Assembly: GCF_034048115.1 (NCBI RefSeq)
Contig: NZ_CP139145.1
Span: 3,720,001 to 3,784,000, forward strand
DNA: 64,000 nt
From: Pseudarthrobacter sp. IC2-21
GTDB taxonomy: Bacteria > Actinomycetota > Actinomycetes > Actinomycetales > Micrococcaceae
Direction: 5' to 3'
Part shown: positions 1 through 8,834 of the stretch, piece by piece
Position numbering within the stretch: position 1 is the stretch's first letter
Layout of the letters: every line of letters begins with the position of its first letter
Notes under the pieces: generated by a model
The model's database searches: none
The model's input: only the letters and a program-made list of their open reading frames with translations
Told to the model about the DNA's origin: nothing
Program-made: the position numbers and the translations under genes

Positions 1-1299
1 TGCAGCCGTCCACAGCACCGCCCCGAGAACCAGCGATGTTGCCGCCCCAAGCATCCAGCTGGCGTACGTGTTCTCTCCGATCCTGCGCAGGAAAAAGGGC
101 ATGGACGCGCTGGCAAGGATGTAGGACCCCAGGTATCCATAGGCGCCCAACGTAAAGAGGTTCGCCAGGCCCTGTTCAGGGCTGGCCCCGGAGATGATCA
201 TCGTGATGGGAACGAGCGCAACAACAGGCATCACCGCCAGGATGGCCGTCGAGGGCGTCCGAAAGAGGGAATGCGTCCGGCCGATTGCCCGCGGGGCAAC
301 GCCTTCCCGGCCCATGCAGAAAAATATCCGGGCCAGGGCGTTTACGGAGGCGATGGCGCACGCAAACCACGATGCCGCGATTCCCAGATCGAGGAGGGCC
401 GCGAACACAGGGGACGTCTGCGAAAACAAGTCGGACAGCGGTGTGGAGCTGGCCGTTATGCCCGGCGGCGCACCCCTGAGAGCCACGTCCTGTGCGGTGG
501 CGGCGAGGAGATAGAGGACGCCGGCCAGAATGGGGGTCCAGGTAATGGCGCGAGGCACGCTGACAAAGGGTTTTTGCGCCTCCCCGCCAAGAGTGGTTGG
601 GCTCTCGAAGCCGACAAAGGCACTAACTGCCACCACGATGCCGATCGACAGCGAGTCAAGATGCCCGTTCCAGGCGAACACACTCGTGAAATTGAGCGCC
701 GGCCCATTGACGGCAAAGTAGACGACCATCAGGACGGCGAGGATAGCGATGGAGATGGTTTCCATCAACAGGGTTGACCAAGCGGACAGCTGGATCCCCC
801 TCACCATGAGGAACGAGGCGGCGCCGGATGCGGCAAGAATGACCAGCACCGTGACAGCTCTCGGATCCGCGGCGGGGAGTCCCAGGTTGACGAACAGTTC
901 CACCACATAGGTGCCAACGGCCAGCAGGCTTGCCATGGCAACAAGGCCGTACCCGAAAATGGCTGACCAGCCGGCCGTGATTGCCGTTCGTTGGCCGAGC
1001 CCTTTGGCGGTGTAGCTGTAGAGGCCACTAACAGCGGCCATGCGCTTTGCCATCGGTCTCAGGCAGAAGGCAACCAGAACCATGACGGCCATGGCTGCGC
1101 CAAAAGTCAGCAGGAGATTCGTCCCGCCGGATCCAAAGACAAGACCGGGAAAAATCAGGGCCGGGATGACGGTCATGGCCCCTGCGGGCGCCACGTTGGC
1201 TACTGACTGCGCGAAAACCGGAAGGAAGGAAAGCTTCCGGCGCCTCAGGCCCTCCACCGGAGAGCGGGGACTGATGAAGCGATCACCGCGGGCAGACAC
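1..1299 (-). CDS. APC-family amino acid/amine permease, 3' part cut by window edge
   Basis: This frame runs open from a GTG at 1299 to the window edge (433 codons, no stop reached). The GTG has a strong GGAGGGAAAG ribosome site about 9 nt upstream. The N-terminus leads into an APC-type first helix (FLPVFAQSVANVAPAGAMTV), followed by many hydrophobic segments and a GFESPTTLGGEAQ stretch, a pattern typical of APC-superfamily carriers. It should be an inner-membrane importer of an amino acid or amine; the substrate cannot be read from sequence. It is transcribed away from methylamine oxidase copy 1, and a CRP-like box lies about 47 nt upstream of its start, so it may share the amine regulon. The C-terminus lies outside the window. 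Confidence 0.85.
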   Translation of the reverse strand, partial: MSARGDRFISPRSPVEGLRRRKLSFLPVFAQSVANVAPAGAMTVIPALIFPGLVFGSGGTNLLLTFGAAMAVMVLVAFCLRPMAKRMAAVSGLYSYTAKGLGQRTAITAGWSAIFGYGLVAMASLLAVGTYVVELFVNLGLPAADPRAVTVLVILAASGAASFLMVRGIQLSAWSTLLMETISIAILAVLMVVYFAVNGPALNFTSVFAWNGHLDSLSIGIVVAVSAFVGFESPTTLGGEAQKPFVSVPRAITWTPILAGVLYLLAATAQDVALRGAPPGITASSTPLSDLFSQTSPVFAALLDLGIAASWFACAIASVNALARIFFCMGREGVAPRAIGRTHSLFRTPSTAILAVMPVVALVPITMIISGASPEQGLANLFTLGAYGYLGSYILASASMPFFLRRIGENTYASWMLGAATSLVLGAVLWTAA

Positions 1300-1345
1300 T
1301 GGAACCAACTTTCCCTCCGGCGCGCAGGCTCGTCTTTGATTTCGC

Positions 1346-1359
1346 GTGACACAGGTCAC
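1346..1359. promoter_or_regulatory. CRP/GlxR-like box (GTGA-N6-TCAC)
   Basis: The sequence reads GTGACACAGGTCAC, a perfect GTGA-N6-TCAC dyad. CRP-family regulators such as corynebacterial GlxR bind TGTGA-N6-TCACA. It lies just upstream of the leftward permease (start 1299). Confidence 0.55.
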
Positions 1360-1422
1360 CGGCCAGAGGAGCAAAACATTAGCATTCCCGCCCCTCAATG
1401 ACGGCAGCGAACGCCTTTGTGA

Positions 1423-1554
1423 ATGTTTCCGGCATGTTAACTGCGGTGGGAAAAGTTCACCCGGATTTTCTCACTTCCCAACGCCTCCAGGCCCGCTCCC
1501 ATATGTTTCCAACATGTTAACAGGGGTGGGAAAAAACCTCCGCGAAGTTCTCAC
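1423..1554. repeat. 80-nt tandem repeat upstream of amine oxidase copy 1
   Basis: ATGTTTCC-NN-CATGTTAAC-NNNN-GTGGGAAAA occurs at 1423-1454 and again at 1503-1534, exactly 80 nt apart. A downstream TTCTCAC also recurs at the same 80-nt period (about 1468 and 1548). Each unit carries a TTTCC...GGGAAA dyad around a CATGTTAAC core, which looks like a repeated operator. Confidence 0.6.
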
Positions 1555-1625
1555 GTCAATATCCCGAAAAGGCTCGCCCCGAGCGAACTGCATGACGTAG
1601 CTTTTCTTACACAGACGGAATACAA

Positions 1626-1639
1626 GTGATCTGCATCAC
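1626..1639. promoter_or_regulatory. CRP/GlxR-like box upstream of amine oxidase copy 1
   Basis: GTGATCTGCATCAC is a perfect GTGA-N6-TCAC dyad. The centre TCTGCA is nearly the same as in the boxes at 51237 and 61159. A CGTAG block lies 30 nt upstream, as it does at similar distance in front of copy 2. Confidence 0.6.
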
Positions 1640-1928
1640 GCCGACAGGGCCCAGCGTGGGGCCGGGCCGGCACTCAGGAAATAGAGGATGTTGATCGCAA
1701 CGGGTTTATTTCTTCGGCCTCAAACGGGCTCGAGAATGACCTATAGCGCAGCCGCATATGGACCTATGAATTAGCAGTTCCGAAATTTAATGGACAAATA
1801 ATTCTGTGATTCCGCAGATCTTGGCGTTTGTATATTCCGCAATGGCAATTCCACCGGCGTCGGCCAGGAAAACCATCCCGGCGACAGGCCAGTGAGCCTC
1901 CCCTTTGAAAAGAACCAAGGAGAAAACC

Positions 1929-3869
1929 ATGACTCTCAACACTGAAATCCACACCGGGGTAGGGGTATCCCACCCGCTCGATCCGCTCTCCCGCGAGGAG
2001 ATCTCCCGGGCCGCGTCGATCCTGAAGGAGGGCCCCGCCGCCGCTGAGTCGTTCCGCTTCATCAGCATTGAACTGCGCGAACCCGACAAGGAACTGCTCC
2101 GCACCGGCGCCCCCACCACCCGTGAGGCCGACGCGGTCCTGGTCAACCGGGCCGAGGCCCGCTCCTACGAAGCGATCGTGGACCTCGACTCCGGCATCGT
2201 CTCCTCCTGGACCCAGCTGCCCGCCCACATCCACCCCCCGTTCATGCTCGACGAATTCGCCGAAGGCGAAGAGTCCTGCCGGACCAACCCCGAAGTCCAG
2301 GCCGCCCTGGCCAAACGCGGCATCACCGACATGTCCCTGGTCTGCTTCGAACCCTGGTCCGTAGGCTACTTCGGCGAAGACGACCAGGGCCGACGCCTCA
2401 TGCGCGCCCTGGTCTTCGTCCGCGAAGAAGCCGACGACTCCCCCTACGCCCACCCGATCGAGAACTTCGTCGTCATCGTGGACCTGAACTCCGGGCAGGT
2501 CGTCACCGTCAACGACGACCAGGCCATCCCCGTGCCCTCCGCGTCCGGGAACTACCTGCCCAAATACGTCGGCGAACCCCGCACCGACCTCAAACCCATC
2601 AGCATCACCCAGCCCGAAGGCGCATCCTTCACCGTCACCGGCAACCACGTCCAGTGGGCCGACTGGTCCTTCCGCGTCGGCTTCACCCCCCGCGAAGGCC
2701 TGGTCCTGCACCAGCTCAAATTCCGCAACAAAGGCGTCGAACGCCCCGTCATCAACCGCGCCTCCCTCTCCGAAATGGTCGTCCCCTACGGCGACACCGC
2801 CCCCGTCCAGGCCAAAAAGAACGCCTTCGACTCCGGCGAATACAACATCGGCAACATGGCCAACTCCCTCACCCTGGGCTGTGACTGCCTCGGCGAAATC
2901 AAATACTTCGACGGGATCACCGCCGACAGCCACGGCAACCCCCTCACCATCGAAAACGCCATCTGCATGCACGAAGAAGACGACTCAATCCTCTGGAAAC
3001 ACTTCGACTTCCGCGAAGGCACCACCGAAACCCGCCGCTCCCGCAAACTCGTCATCTCCTTCATCGCCACCGTCGCGAACTACGAATACGCCTTCTACTG
3101 GCACCTCTTCCTCGACGGATCCATCGAATTCCTCGTCAAAGCCACCGGCATCCTCTCCACCGCCGGCCAGAAACCCGGCGAGAACAGCCCCTACGGCCAG
3201 AACCTGAACAACGACGGACTCTACGCCCCCATCCACCAACACATGTTCAACGTCCGCATGGACTTCGAAATCGACGGCCCGAAGAACGCCGTCTACGAAG
3301 TCGACATGGAAATCCCCGAACACAACCCCACCCACACCGCCTTCATGGCCGTGGACCGGCTCCTGGAAACCGAACAAGCCGCCATCCGCAAAACCGACAC
3401 CTCCAAACACCGCTTCTGGAAAATCGCCAACCGCGACAGCCGCAACATCGTCAACGAACCCGTCGCCTACCGCCTGATCCCCACCGACGGCATCCAACTC
3501 GCCGCCGGCGACGAATCCTACGTCTCCAAACGCGCACAATTCGCCCGGAACAACCTCTGGGTCACCGCCTACGACCGCACCGAACGCTTCGCCGCCGGCG
3601 AATTCCCCAACCAAGCCACCGGCGAAGACGACGGCCTCCACATCTGGACCAAAGCCGACCGCAACATCGTCGACCAAGACCTCGTCGTCTGGTACACCTT
3701 CGGCATGCACCACGTCGTCCGCCTCGAAGACTGGCCCATCATGCCCCGCCAAAACATCGGCTTCATGCTCGAACCCCACGGCTTCTTCGACCAAAACCCC
3801 ACCCTCAACCTCCCCACCAACGAAAACCGCACCACCACCACCACCGAAACCTGCTGCACCAAGGACTAA
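1929..3869 (+). CDS. mao: Copper/topaquinone methylamine (primary-amine) oxidase, copy 1
   Basis: Oxidatively deaminates a primary amine to aldehyde, NH3 and H2O2; here the likely substrate is methylamine, giving formaldehyde. The start is ATG 1929 with AAGGAG 6 nt upstream (646 aa); an in-frame TTG at 1905 is disfavoured. Family landmarks are intact: topaquinone precursor Tyr385 in NYEY, catalytic-base Asp301 in FDSGEY, copper ligands His436/His438 in HQH, and the third-ligand region HH at 594-595. There is no signal peptide, so it should be cytosolic. Length and sequence fit the Arthrobacter P1 methylamine oxidases, which I recall exist as two near-identical copies with RuMP assimilation. 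Against the copy at 56615 I count about seven base substitutions before the last few codons. Codons are extremely C-ending, suggesting high expression. The exact amine is an inference. Confidence 0.93.
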   Translation: MTLNTEIHTGVGVSHPLDPLSREEISRAASILKEGPAAAESFRFISIELREPDKELLRTGAPTTREADAVLVNRAEARSYEAIVDLDSGIVSSWTQLPAHIHPPFMLDEFAEGEESCRTNPEVQAALAKRGITDMSLVCFEPWSVGYFGEDDQGRRLMRALVFVREEADDSPYAHPIENFVVIVDLNSGQVVTVNDDQAIPVPSASGNYLPKYVGEPRTDLKPISITQPEGASFTVTGNHVQWADWSFRVGFTPREGLVLHQLKFRNKGVERPVINRASLSEMVVPYGDTAPVQAKKNAFDSGEYNIGNMANSLTLGCDCLGEIKYFDGITADSHGNPLTIENAICMHEEDDSILWKHFDFREGTTETRRSRKLVISFIATVANYEYAFYWHLFLDGSIEFLVKATGILSTAGQKPGENSPYGQNLNNDGLYAPIHQHMFNVRMDFEIDGPKNAVYEVDMEIPEHNPTHTAFMAVDRLLETEQAAIRKTDTSKHRFWKIANRDSRNIVNEPVAYRLIPTDGIQLAAGDESYVSKRAQFARNNLWVTAYDRTERFAAGEFPNQATGEDDGLHIWTKADRNIVDQDLVVWYTFGMHHVVRLEDWPIMPRQNIGFMLEPHGFFDQNPTLNLPTNENRTTTTTETCCTKD

Positions 3870-3883
3870 CAGTCCTTTACCGA

Positions 3884-3925
3884 CTCCGCGGGGGCGCAGT
3901 GATTCTTCACGGCGCTCCCGCGGAG
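3884..3925 (+). terminator. Hairpin between amine oxidase copy 1 and permease
   Basis: A 14-nt arm (CTCCGCGGGGGCGC, 3884-3897) pairs with 3912-3925 with one mismatch around a 14-nt loop. There is no clear T-run, so this may be a leaky terminator or processing site that lowers permease expression relative to the oxidase. Confidence 0.5.
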
Positions 3926-4070
3926 CCGCCTCGCCACAACGGCGAAATCCTCTCGGACCTTCCTACGTGCCTGGTCGTTCGCGCATCGGGGTCCGTCCCA
4001 TACTCGCTGGCCGCCAAAGGGCGTCCGGACAGTAAAGATCACAGACGTTCAGTACATCGAAGGAGATGTT

Positions 4071-5558
4071 ATGAGTGACAAGCATTTGGATGAAGTGGGT
4101 GACCTGAAAAGGTCAATCAACTGGAAGCAGGGCGCGGCCATTGCGCTGGGTGTTCCCATGCTGATTCTGCCCTCGCTGGGCTACCTGCCAATGTATGTAT
4201 CCGCCGCGGCAATCCTCATCTGGGGCATATCCGTACTGCAAGGCTTTATGCAGAACGCTGCTTACGCCGAGATGGCCACCACCTTTCCCAAGGCCTCCGG
4301 CCTGCCAGGCTTCGCGCAGCATGTGTTCCGTACGGAGAACTACAAAGGCAAGTACGACAAGGGCAAGCTGATCGGCGGCTTCACCGCCTGGAGCTACTGG
4401 TTCGGCTGGAACCCCATCCTTGCGATCTTTGCCATCACGGCCGGCAGTTACCTCCACGGCATGTTTCCCGTCCTGAGCGAGACGTTCACCCAGTACCAGC
4501 TCGCACTGATCTCCGGCGTAGTGATCTTCAGCGGGCTGTTCATCGTGAACTGGTTCGGCCTCAAGGACGGCGCCATGCTGGGATACGTCCTAGCCGCGAT
4601 TTCCCTGATCCCCCTGGTCATCCTGGCCGTGGCACCGTTTGCCACCGGACACGTCGATATGGCCAACATCACCGGCAACTGGTGGCCCTCCGACTGGACC
4701 TGGGACCTGCACCACATCCTGATGCTGTTCGGTATCTTCGGGATTGCCCAATGGAGTGCCTGCGCCTGGGAAACGGCGGCGATCTACGGCCCCGAATACA
4801 AAAAACCGTCCAAGGACCTCCCCAAGGCGCTGCTGGCCTGTGGCCTCATCTGTTTCGGCCTCTACGTCATGCTGCAGAGTGCAGTCATCGGTGTGCTCGG
4901 TGTGGAGGGCGTTCAGGCCGAGGCTGTCTCGCCCCTGATCCCCGTGGCCCAGGCCGTCTTCGGCCAGGCCGGCTCAGTCATCACCATCATCATGCTGATC
5001 GCCGCCATGGTCCTGATCATCCAGACGGCCTACCTGGGCTCCTCCCGCGCCATGCACTCCATGTCCACCGAAGGCAACCTGCCGAGGGTGTTCGGCAAAA
5101 CCAACCGCCACGGCACCCCGTTCATTGCCATGCTGGTCATCGGCGCCTTCAACCTCGTGCTGATCTCCATGGGAAACGCCGCGGCGATCCTTGCAGCCTC
5201 GGCCATCGGCTACACCTGCGCCAACGGCATCAGCCTGTTCGCGTACGTCAGGGCCAAAAAGCACCCCGCCTTTAAAAACCTGGAACGGCCCTTCAAGGCC
5301 CCCAAGGGCTGGAAGCACGTGGCCATGGTCTTCGGCCTGTTCAACGTACCCCTTTGCCTGATCGGCGTGGTCTACCTAAACAGCCTCGAGATCGGCTGGA
5401 CCTCAACCTGGGTGGGCTTCCTCGTCCTGGCCCTTTACCTGCCCATCTGGCTGTTCTCCCTGCATGAAACGCGCCGCGAGAAGGCCAAAGCAGAAGCCGC
5501 TGCTGCCGCTTCGGAGCACGGTGCCGAAGTCCGGGAGAAAGTCCTGGACCTCACCTAG
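4071..5558 (+). CDS. APC-family permease, likely methylamine/amine importer (copy 1)
   Basis: A 495-aa polytopic carrier with about 12 hydrophobic segments. It starts at ATG 4071 behind GAAGGAGATGTT. The N-terminus has the APC-type motif around LGVPMLILPSLGYLPMYV, and there are conserved charged loops such as FRTENYKGKYDKGKLIGG. It follows methylamine oxidase copy 1 on the same strand by 201 nt. It has a close paralogue (51605) near oxidase copy 2, roughly 85% identical by eye over the N-terminal part. The repeated pairing with an amine oxidase suggests it imports the amine; the substrate is inferred. The C-terminal tail is charged and Ala-rich. Confidence 0.85.
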   Translation: MSDKHLDEVGDLKRSINWKQGAAIALGVPMLILPSLGYLPMYVSAAAILIWGISVLQGFMQNAAYAEMATTFPKASGLPGFAQHVFRTENYKGKYDKGKLIGGFTAWSYWFGWNPILAIFAITAGSYLHGMFPVLSETFTQYQLALISGVVIFSGLFIVNWFGLKDGAMLGYVLAAISLIPLVILAVAPFATGHVDMANITGNWWPSDWTWDLHHILMLFGIFGIAQWSACAWETAAIYGPEYKKPSKDLPKALLACGLICFGLYVMLQSAVIGVLGVEGVQAEAVSPLIPVAQAVFGQAGSVITIIMLIAAMVLIIQTAYLGSSRAMHSMSTEGNLPRVFGKTNRHGTPFIAMLVIGAFNLVLISMGNAAAILAASAIGYTCANGISLFAYVRAKKHPAFKNLERPFKAPKGWKHVAMVFGLFNVPLCLIGVVYLNSLEIGWTSTWVGFLVLALYLPIWLFSLHETRREKAKAEAAAAASEHGAEVREKVLDLT

Positions 5559-5611
5559 CAGCGGCCGCCCCTGCGGCTCCAGGGAACTGGAGACGGAGCA
5601 GCCCCAGAAGG

Positions 5612-5648
5612 CGGTCCCCGGCGTCGATGAAAGCGGCGCCGGGGACCG
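5612..5648 (+). terminator. Hairpin upstream of the DUF5134-like gene (copy 1)
   Basis: CGGTCCCCGGCG (5612-5623) pairs perfectly with 5637-5648 around a 13-nt loop. A very similar hairpin (58634-58673) precedes the second DUF5134-like gene, although there the upstream gene is the oxidase rather than the permease. It therefore travels with the DUF5134-like gene and may be an attenuator. Confidence 0.6.
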
Positions 5649-5677
5649 AACCACCTAATCCATCTCCTAGTAAGAGC

Positions 5678-6361
5678 GTGATTCGCGTGTTCAATTCCCC
5701 TGCAATTACGTGGGCCCTCACAGTCATCCTGCTACTCAGTGGCTGCTTTTACCTGCTGCAGGCCGCACGGTCCCGGCATCTGACGGACCAGGCCAATAAA
5801 AGCCTCCATGCCCTCATGAACGTCCTCATGGCCGGCATGCTTTGGAACCTTGTTCCATCAACAACGCTGGCCCAGATCGCCGTCCTTGCGGGCGCGGCTT
5901 TGTGGTTTGTCATCCAGGCGGTGGCCCGGCCGGAATTCAAAATCCTTTGCGACGGCAGTCAGGACCGGCTGAAATGTGTTTATCACAGCCTTACCATGGC
6001 CGGTGCAGCCCTCATGATGACGATGATGGGTCCTGCTGCCAGCGCCGGCAATCATGTCGCGCCGGCAGCGGCACTGTCAACGTCGTCGCACGCACATCAC
6101 GCAGCCGCACCGGCATCCGCCACCGTCGCCCACGGTGCGGCGGCACCAGGGTTGGACCAGCTATCTGCCCTGGCGATCCCGCTGACGGTTTTCTTCGCAA
6201 CCGCGACGGCAGTTTTCATAGTCCTTCTGGTGCGTAGCCGGGCTGCCAAAGCCACCCACGGCCAGCAGTCCACGTCAAGGCACTCCGTCCGGCTCGAATT
6301 CGGGCTTGAAGCTCTGGGCGCTGCTGTCATGGCGCTGATGTTTGCCACCATGTCGGCCTAA
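5678..6361 (+). CDS. DUF5134-like membrane protein with His-rich loop (copy 1)
   Basis: I take GTG 5678 as the start because the paralogue at 58704 begins at the same GTG-ATY-CGC-GTG-TTC-AAT position; an ATG 17 codons upstream lies inside the hairpin. The 227-aa product has about six hydrophobic segments, and the first four resemble actinobacterial DUF5134 proteins (LHALMNVLMAGMLWNL, QIAVLAGAALWFVIQAVA). Between segments 4 and 5 is a His/Ala-rich loop (SSHAHHAAAPASATVAHG) that could bind metal. Family function is unknown. Because both copies sit beside a copper amine oxidase, a copper-handling role is a reasonable but untested inference. Confidence 0.7.
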   Translation: MIRVFNSPAITWALTVILLLSGCFYLLQAARSRHLTDQANKSLHALMNVLMAGMLWNLVPSTTLAQIAVLAGAALWFVIQAVARPEFKILCDGSQDRLKCVYHSLTMAGAALMMTMMGPAASAGNHVAPAAALSTSSHAHHAAAPASATVAHGAAAPGLDQLSALAIPLTVFFATATAVFIVLLVRSRAAKATHGQQSTSRHSVRLEFGLEALGAAVMALMFATMSA

Positions 6362-6422
6362 CGGACTCTCTTGCCGTGATGAAGGCTTCGGAGAGCAACC
6401 CGCCCCATGCCGGGAAGTGGCC

Positions 6423-7607
6423 ATGAGTCCCCTAGCCTTGAGCCTCATCGAATTGGGTGCAGTGGTCTTCTCCCTCGGCCTGCTGGCCCGGCTGGCCGGG
6501 CGGATCGGGATGTCGCCCATCCCGCTCTATCTCCTTGGCGGCCTCGCCTTCGGCACCGGCGGGATAGTTGAGCTTGAAGGCATGACAGAATCCGCGCACC
6601 TCTTTGGGGAGATCGGCGTTATTCTCCTGCTGCTGATGCTCGGGCTGGAATACACGGCGTCGGAACTTTTTACCGGACTCCGACGATCGTGGCAGGCCGG
6701 TGTCCTTGACCTCGTCCTGAACTTCCTGCCGGGGGCAGCTCTCGCCCTGTTCCTCAACTGGGGTTTTGTGGGGGCGGTGGTGATGGGCGGTGTCACCTAC
6801 ATCTCCTCGTCCGGGATCGCGGCGAAGGTGATCACTGATCTGGGGTGGCTGGGCCACCGCGAAACCCGCGTGGTGATCTCCATCCTGGTGTTTGAAGACC
6901 TGACCATGGCGGTGTATCTTCCCGTCCTGACCAGCATTCTTGCCGGCGCCAGCTTCCTGGGCGGCCTCACAACGGTGGGCATTGCGCTGGCTGTGGTCAG
7001 CGTGGTGCTCACGGTTGCGCTGCGCCATGGACATCATGTCTCCAAGGCCGTCCACAGCGAGAACTCCGAGGTGTTCCTGCTGAACGTCCTTGGTGCGGCG
7101 ATGCTCGTAGCCGGCGTGGCATCATCCATGCAAGTATCAGCGGCCGTGGGCGCATTCCTGCTTGGCATCGCGATTTCCGGTGCCACGTCGCACAGGGCCA
7201 CGCGTGTCCTGACACCGTTGCGGGACCTCTTCGCCGGGATATTCTTTGTGGCCTTCGGGCTGCACACCGATCCTGCAACCATTCCGCCCGTACTTGGCTG
7301 GGTCCTGGTCCTCGCCCTTGTCACCGCCTGCAGCAAGATGGCCACCGGCGTCTGGGCCGCCAGACGTGCCGGCATTGAGCGCCCGGGCCGTCTCCGGGCG
7401 GGGGCAGCGCTCATCGCCCGCGGCGAATTCTCGATCGTGATTGCGGGACTGGCCGTGGCCTCCGGCGCGGTCACTCAGGAACTGGCAGCAATGGCGACTG
7501 CCTACGTGCTGGTCATGGCAGTCATTGGACCCTTGACCGCGCGGTACATCGAACCGTTGGTAGAGAGGGTGGTTCCCTTGGTAGGCATCGTCACAAAAGC
7601 GGGGTGA
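6423..7607 (+). CDS. Kef-type (CPA2) cation/proton antiporter membrane subunit
   Basis: A 394-aa polytopic protein starting at ATG 6423. It shows the Na+/H+ exchanger fold signatures of the CPA2 family: an N-terminal GRIGMSPIPLYLLGGLAFG motif, LFGEIGVILLLLMLGLEY, and an ISSSGIAAKVITDLGW segment. There is no cytoplasmic RCK/TrkA domain, so it is the short membrane-only form, often paired with a separate regulatory subunit that is not adjacent here. It exchanges K+ or Na+ for H+. It lies 61 nt after the DUF5134-like gene on the same strand and may be co-transcribed. A link to amine metabolism (ammonium release, pH) is speculative. Confidence 0.85.
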   Translation: MSPLALSLIELGAVVFSLGLLARLAGRIGMSPIPLYLLGGLAFGTGGIVELEGMTESAHLFGEIGVILLLLMLGLEYTASELFTGLRRSWQAGVLDLVLNFLPGAALALFLNWGFVGAVVMGGVTYISSSGIAAKVITDLGWLGHRETRVVISILVFEDLTMAVYLPVLTSILAGASFLGGLTTVGIALAVVSVVLTVALRHGHHVSKAVHSENSEVFLLNVLGAAMLVAGVASSMQVSAAVGAFLLGIAISGATSHRATRVLTPLRDLFAGIFFVAFGLHTDPATIPPVLGWVLVLALVTACSKMATGVWAARRAGIERPGRLRAGAALIARGEFSIVIAGLAVASGAVTQELAAMATAYVLVMAVIGPLTARYIEPLVERVVPLVGIVTKAG

Positions 7608-7655
7608 TGAGCGTTCAGGCCGCGGAGGGCCCCCTTCCATCCGCCGCTCTGACCC

Positions 7656-8594
7656 CTACAGATAGTCCCCAGCGTGCTCGCGGGCGATTTCCAGGAGGGT
7701 GGAGTGGAAGGCGACCTCGGCCGGGGCGTACACCTTGTCCTGGCGTTGAGCGAGCAGCACCCGGCGCATGGGCGCGGCTCCCCCGAGGCTGATGACCCGC
7801 ACGTCCGGGTGCTGGAGGGCGACGGCGGTCTTGGGCACCAGTGCCACGCCCATGCCCACGCTGACCATGGCCTGGGCCTCCTGGTAGTCATTGGCGAGGA
7901 AGCCGATGGTGGGCTCGAACCCGGCGTCGTGCGCTGAACGCTGCAGGACTTCGACCACGGGGTGGGCCTCCGCGCGGACTATCCAGGACTCCTTCCGCAG
8001 TTCCTCCATCTTCACCTCGTCCCGGCCGGCGAGCGGATGGCCGCGGGCTACGAGGATGACGGTGCTCTCCTGGAAGACCTCGGTGATCCGGATGGAATCA
8101 TCCTGGAACCGGTTCCAGGGATAGTCCCAGAGCAGGCACAGTCCGGTGACGCCGGACTCGAGGTCGGACACGAGTTCGTCAAAGCGGGCGCTGCGCACCG
8201 AGAGTCCGATGGCGGGGTACCGCTTCTTGAAGGCGCGGATGACCACCGGCAGGAAGGAACCGGCAATCGTGGGGAACGTACCTACGGTCAGGGAGCCGCG
8301 CCGCAGCCCGGCGATCTGGTCAAGATCGGACTGCGCCGCCCGCATCTGGCCGATGATCCTGCGGGCATGCCCGGCCAGCACCTGGCCCGCCTCGGTGGGC
8401 ACCACACCCCGGGAGCGGCGGTTGAGGAGCGGCTGCCCCACTTCCTGTTCCAGTTTCCGCAGCTGCTGGGAAACGGCCGACGGCGTGTACATCATCAGGT
8501 CAGCCGCAGCGGTGATGGACCCCTGCTCCACGACCTCAACCAGCAGGGCCAAGCGGCGGATGTCGAATAAATCTTGGGTCTCATCGTGAAGCAA
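7656..8594 (-). CDS. LysR-family transcriptional regulator
   Basis: A 312-aa protein with an N-terminal winged HTH (residues about 10-70, including GSITAAADLMMYTPSAVSQQ) followed by a substrate-binding domain. The only suitable start is TTG 8594, with GAAGGG about 9 nt upstream. It is divergent from prpF and the MatC-like carrier, so it probably activates those genes in response to a di- or tricarboxylate. A 15-nt dyad overlaps its own start and recurs 132 nt away in the divergent region, suggesting autoregulation. Confidence 0.9.
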   Translation of the reverse strand: MLHDETQDLFDIRRLALLVEVVEQGSITAAADLMMYTPSAVSQQLRKLEQEVGQPLLNRRSRGVVPTEAGQVLAGHARRIIGQMRAAQSDLDQIAGLRRGSLTVGTFPTIAGSFLPVVIRAFKKRYPAIGLSVRSARFDELVSDLESGVTGLCLLWDYPWNRFQDDSIRITEVFQESTVILVARGHPLAGRDEVKMEELRKESWIVRAEAHPVVEVLQRSAHDAGFEPTIGFLANDYQEAQAMVSVGMGVALVPKTAVALQHPDVRVISLGGAAPMRRVLLAQRQDKVYAPAEVAFHSTLLEIAREHAGDYL

Positions 8595-8601
8595 AACTTC
8601 A
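8587..8601. promoter_or_regulatory. Candidate LysR operator 1, overlapping the regulator start
   Basis: TGAAGCAAAACTTCA is an inverted repeat (TGAAG...CTTCA) covering the TTG start of the LysR gene. It differs at only two central positions from the dyad at 8719-8733. Confidence 0.6.
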
Positions 8602-8718
8602 CCCTTCTGTTTCGTTGGTTCATTCTATGCAGCTGCGCACGGATTGGGGCGTTCGCACGGCCATTCGCAGGGCGTAATCGACCGGCAATGGGATCTCAGG
8701 CATCGTAGACACAATGAT

Positions 8719-8733
8719 TGAAGCAATGCTTCA
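8719..8733. promoter_or_regulatory. Candidate LysR operator 2 in divergent region
   Basis: TGAAGCAATGCTTCA is a 6-3-6 perfect inverted repeat, about 100 nt upstream of prpF. It is the same dyad as at 8587-8601 with two changes, a pairing expected for a LysR recognition and activation site arrangement. Confidence 0.6.
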
Positions 8734-8834
8734 TAGTCCCTCAGATATTGAACATTGTCTTCATATGTGATCCGGCTCATTCTCTTATCAGGCGCCCTGA
8801 ACAGAATGCATGACCCGAGAGATGTGGGAAGACA

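Larger units (their letters stand above)
1300..1928. other. Long divergent intergenic region between permease and amine oxidase
   Basis: About 630 nt without a credible gene. It holds two GTGA-N6-TCAC boxes (1346-1359 and 1626-1639), an 80-nt tandem repeat (1423-1554) and a CGTAG motif at 1596-1600 that recurs upstream of methylamine oxidase copy 2. The final 290 nt before the oxidase start are AT-richer than the surroundings, as expected for a promoter and 5' leader. The small ORFs here have no ribosome sites and I do not call them. Confidence 0.7.

Noticed and set aside
1764..3794. Long antisense ORFs (up to 402 aa) over oxidase copy 1, repeated over copy 2
   Set aside because: Products are Val/Gly/Asp/Phe-rich with no domain, have no ribosome sites, and arise from the extreme C-ending codon use of the sense gene.
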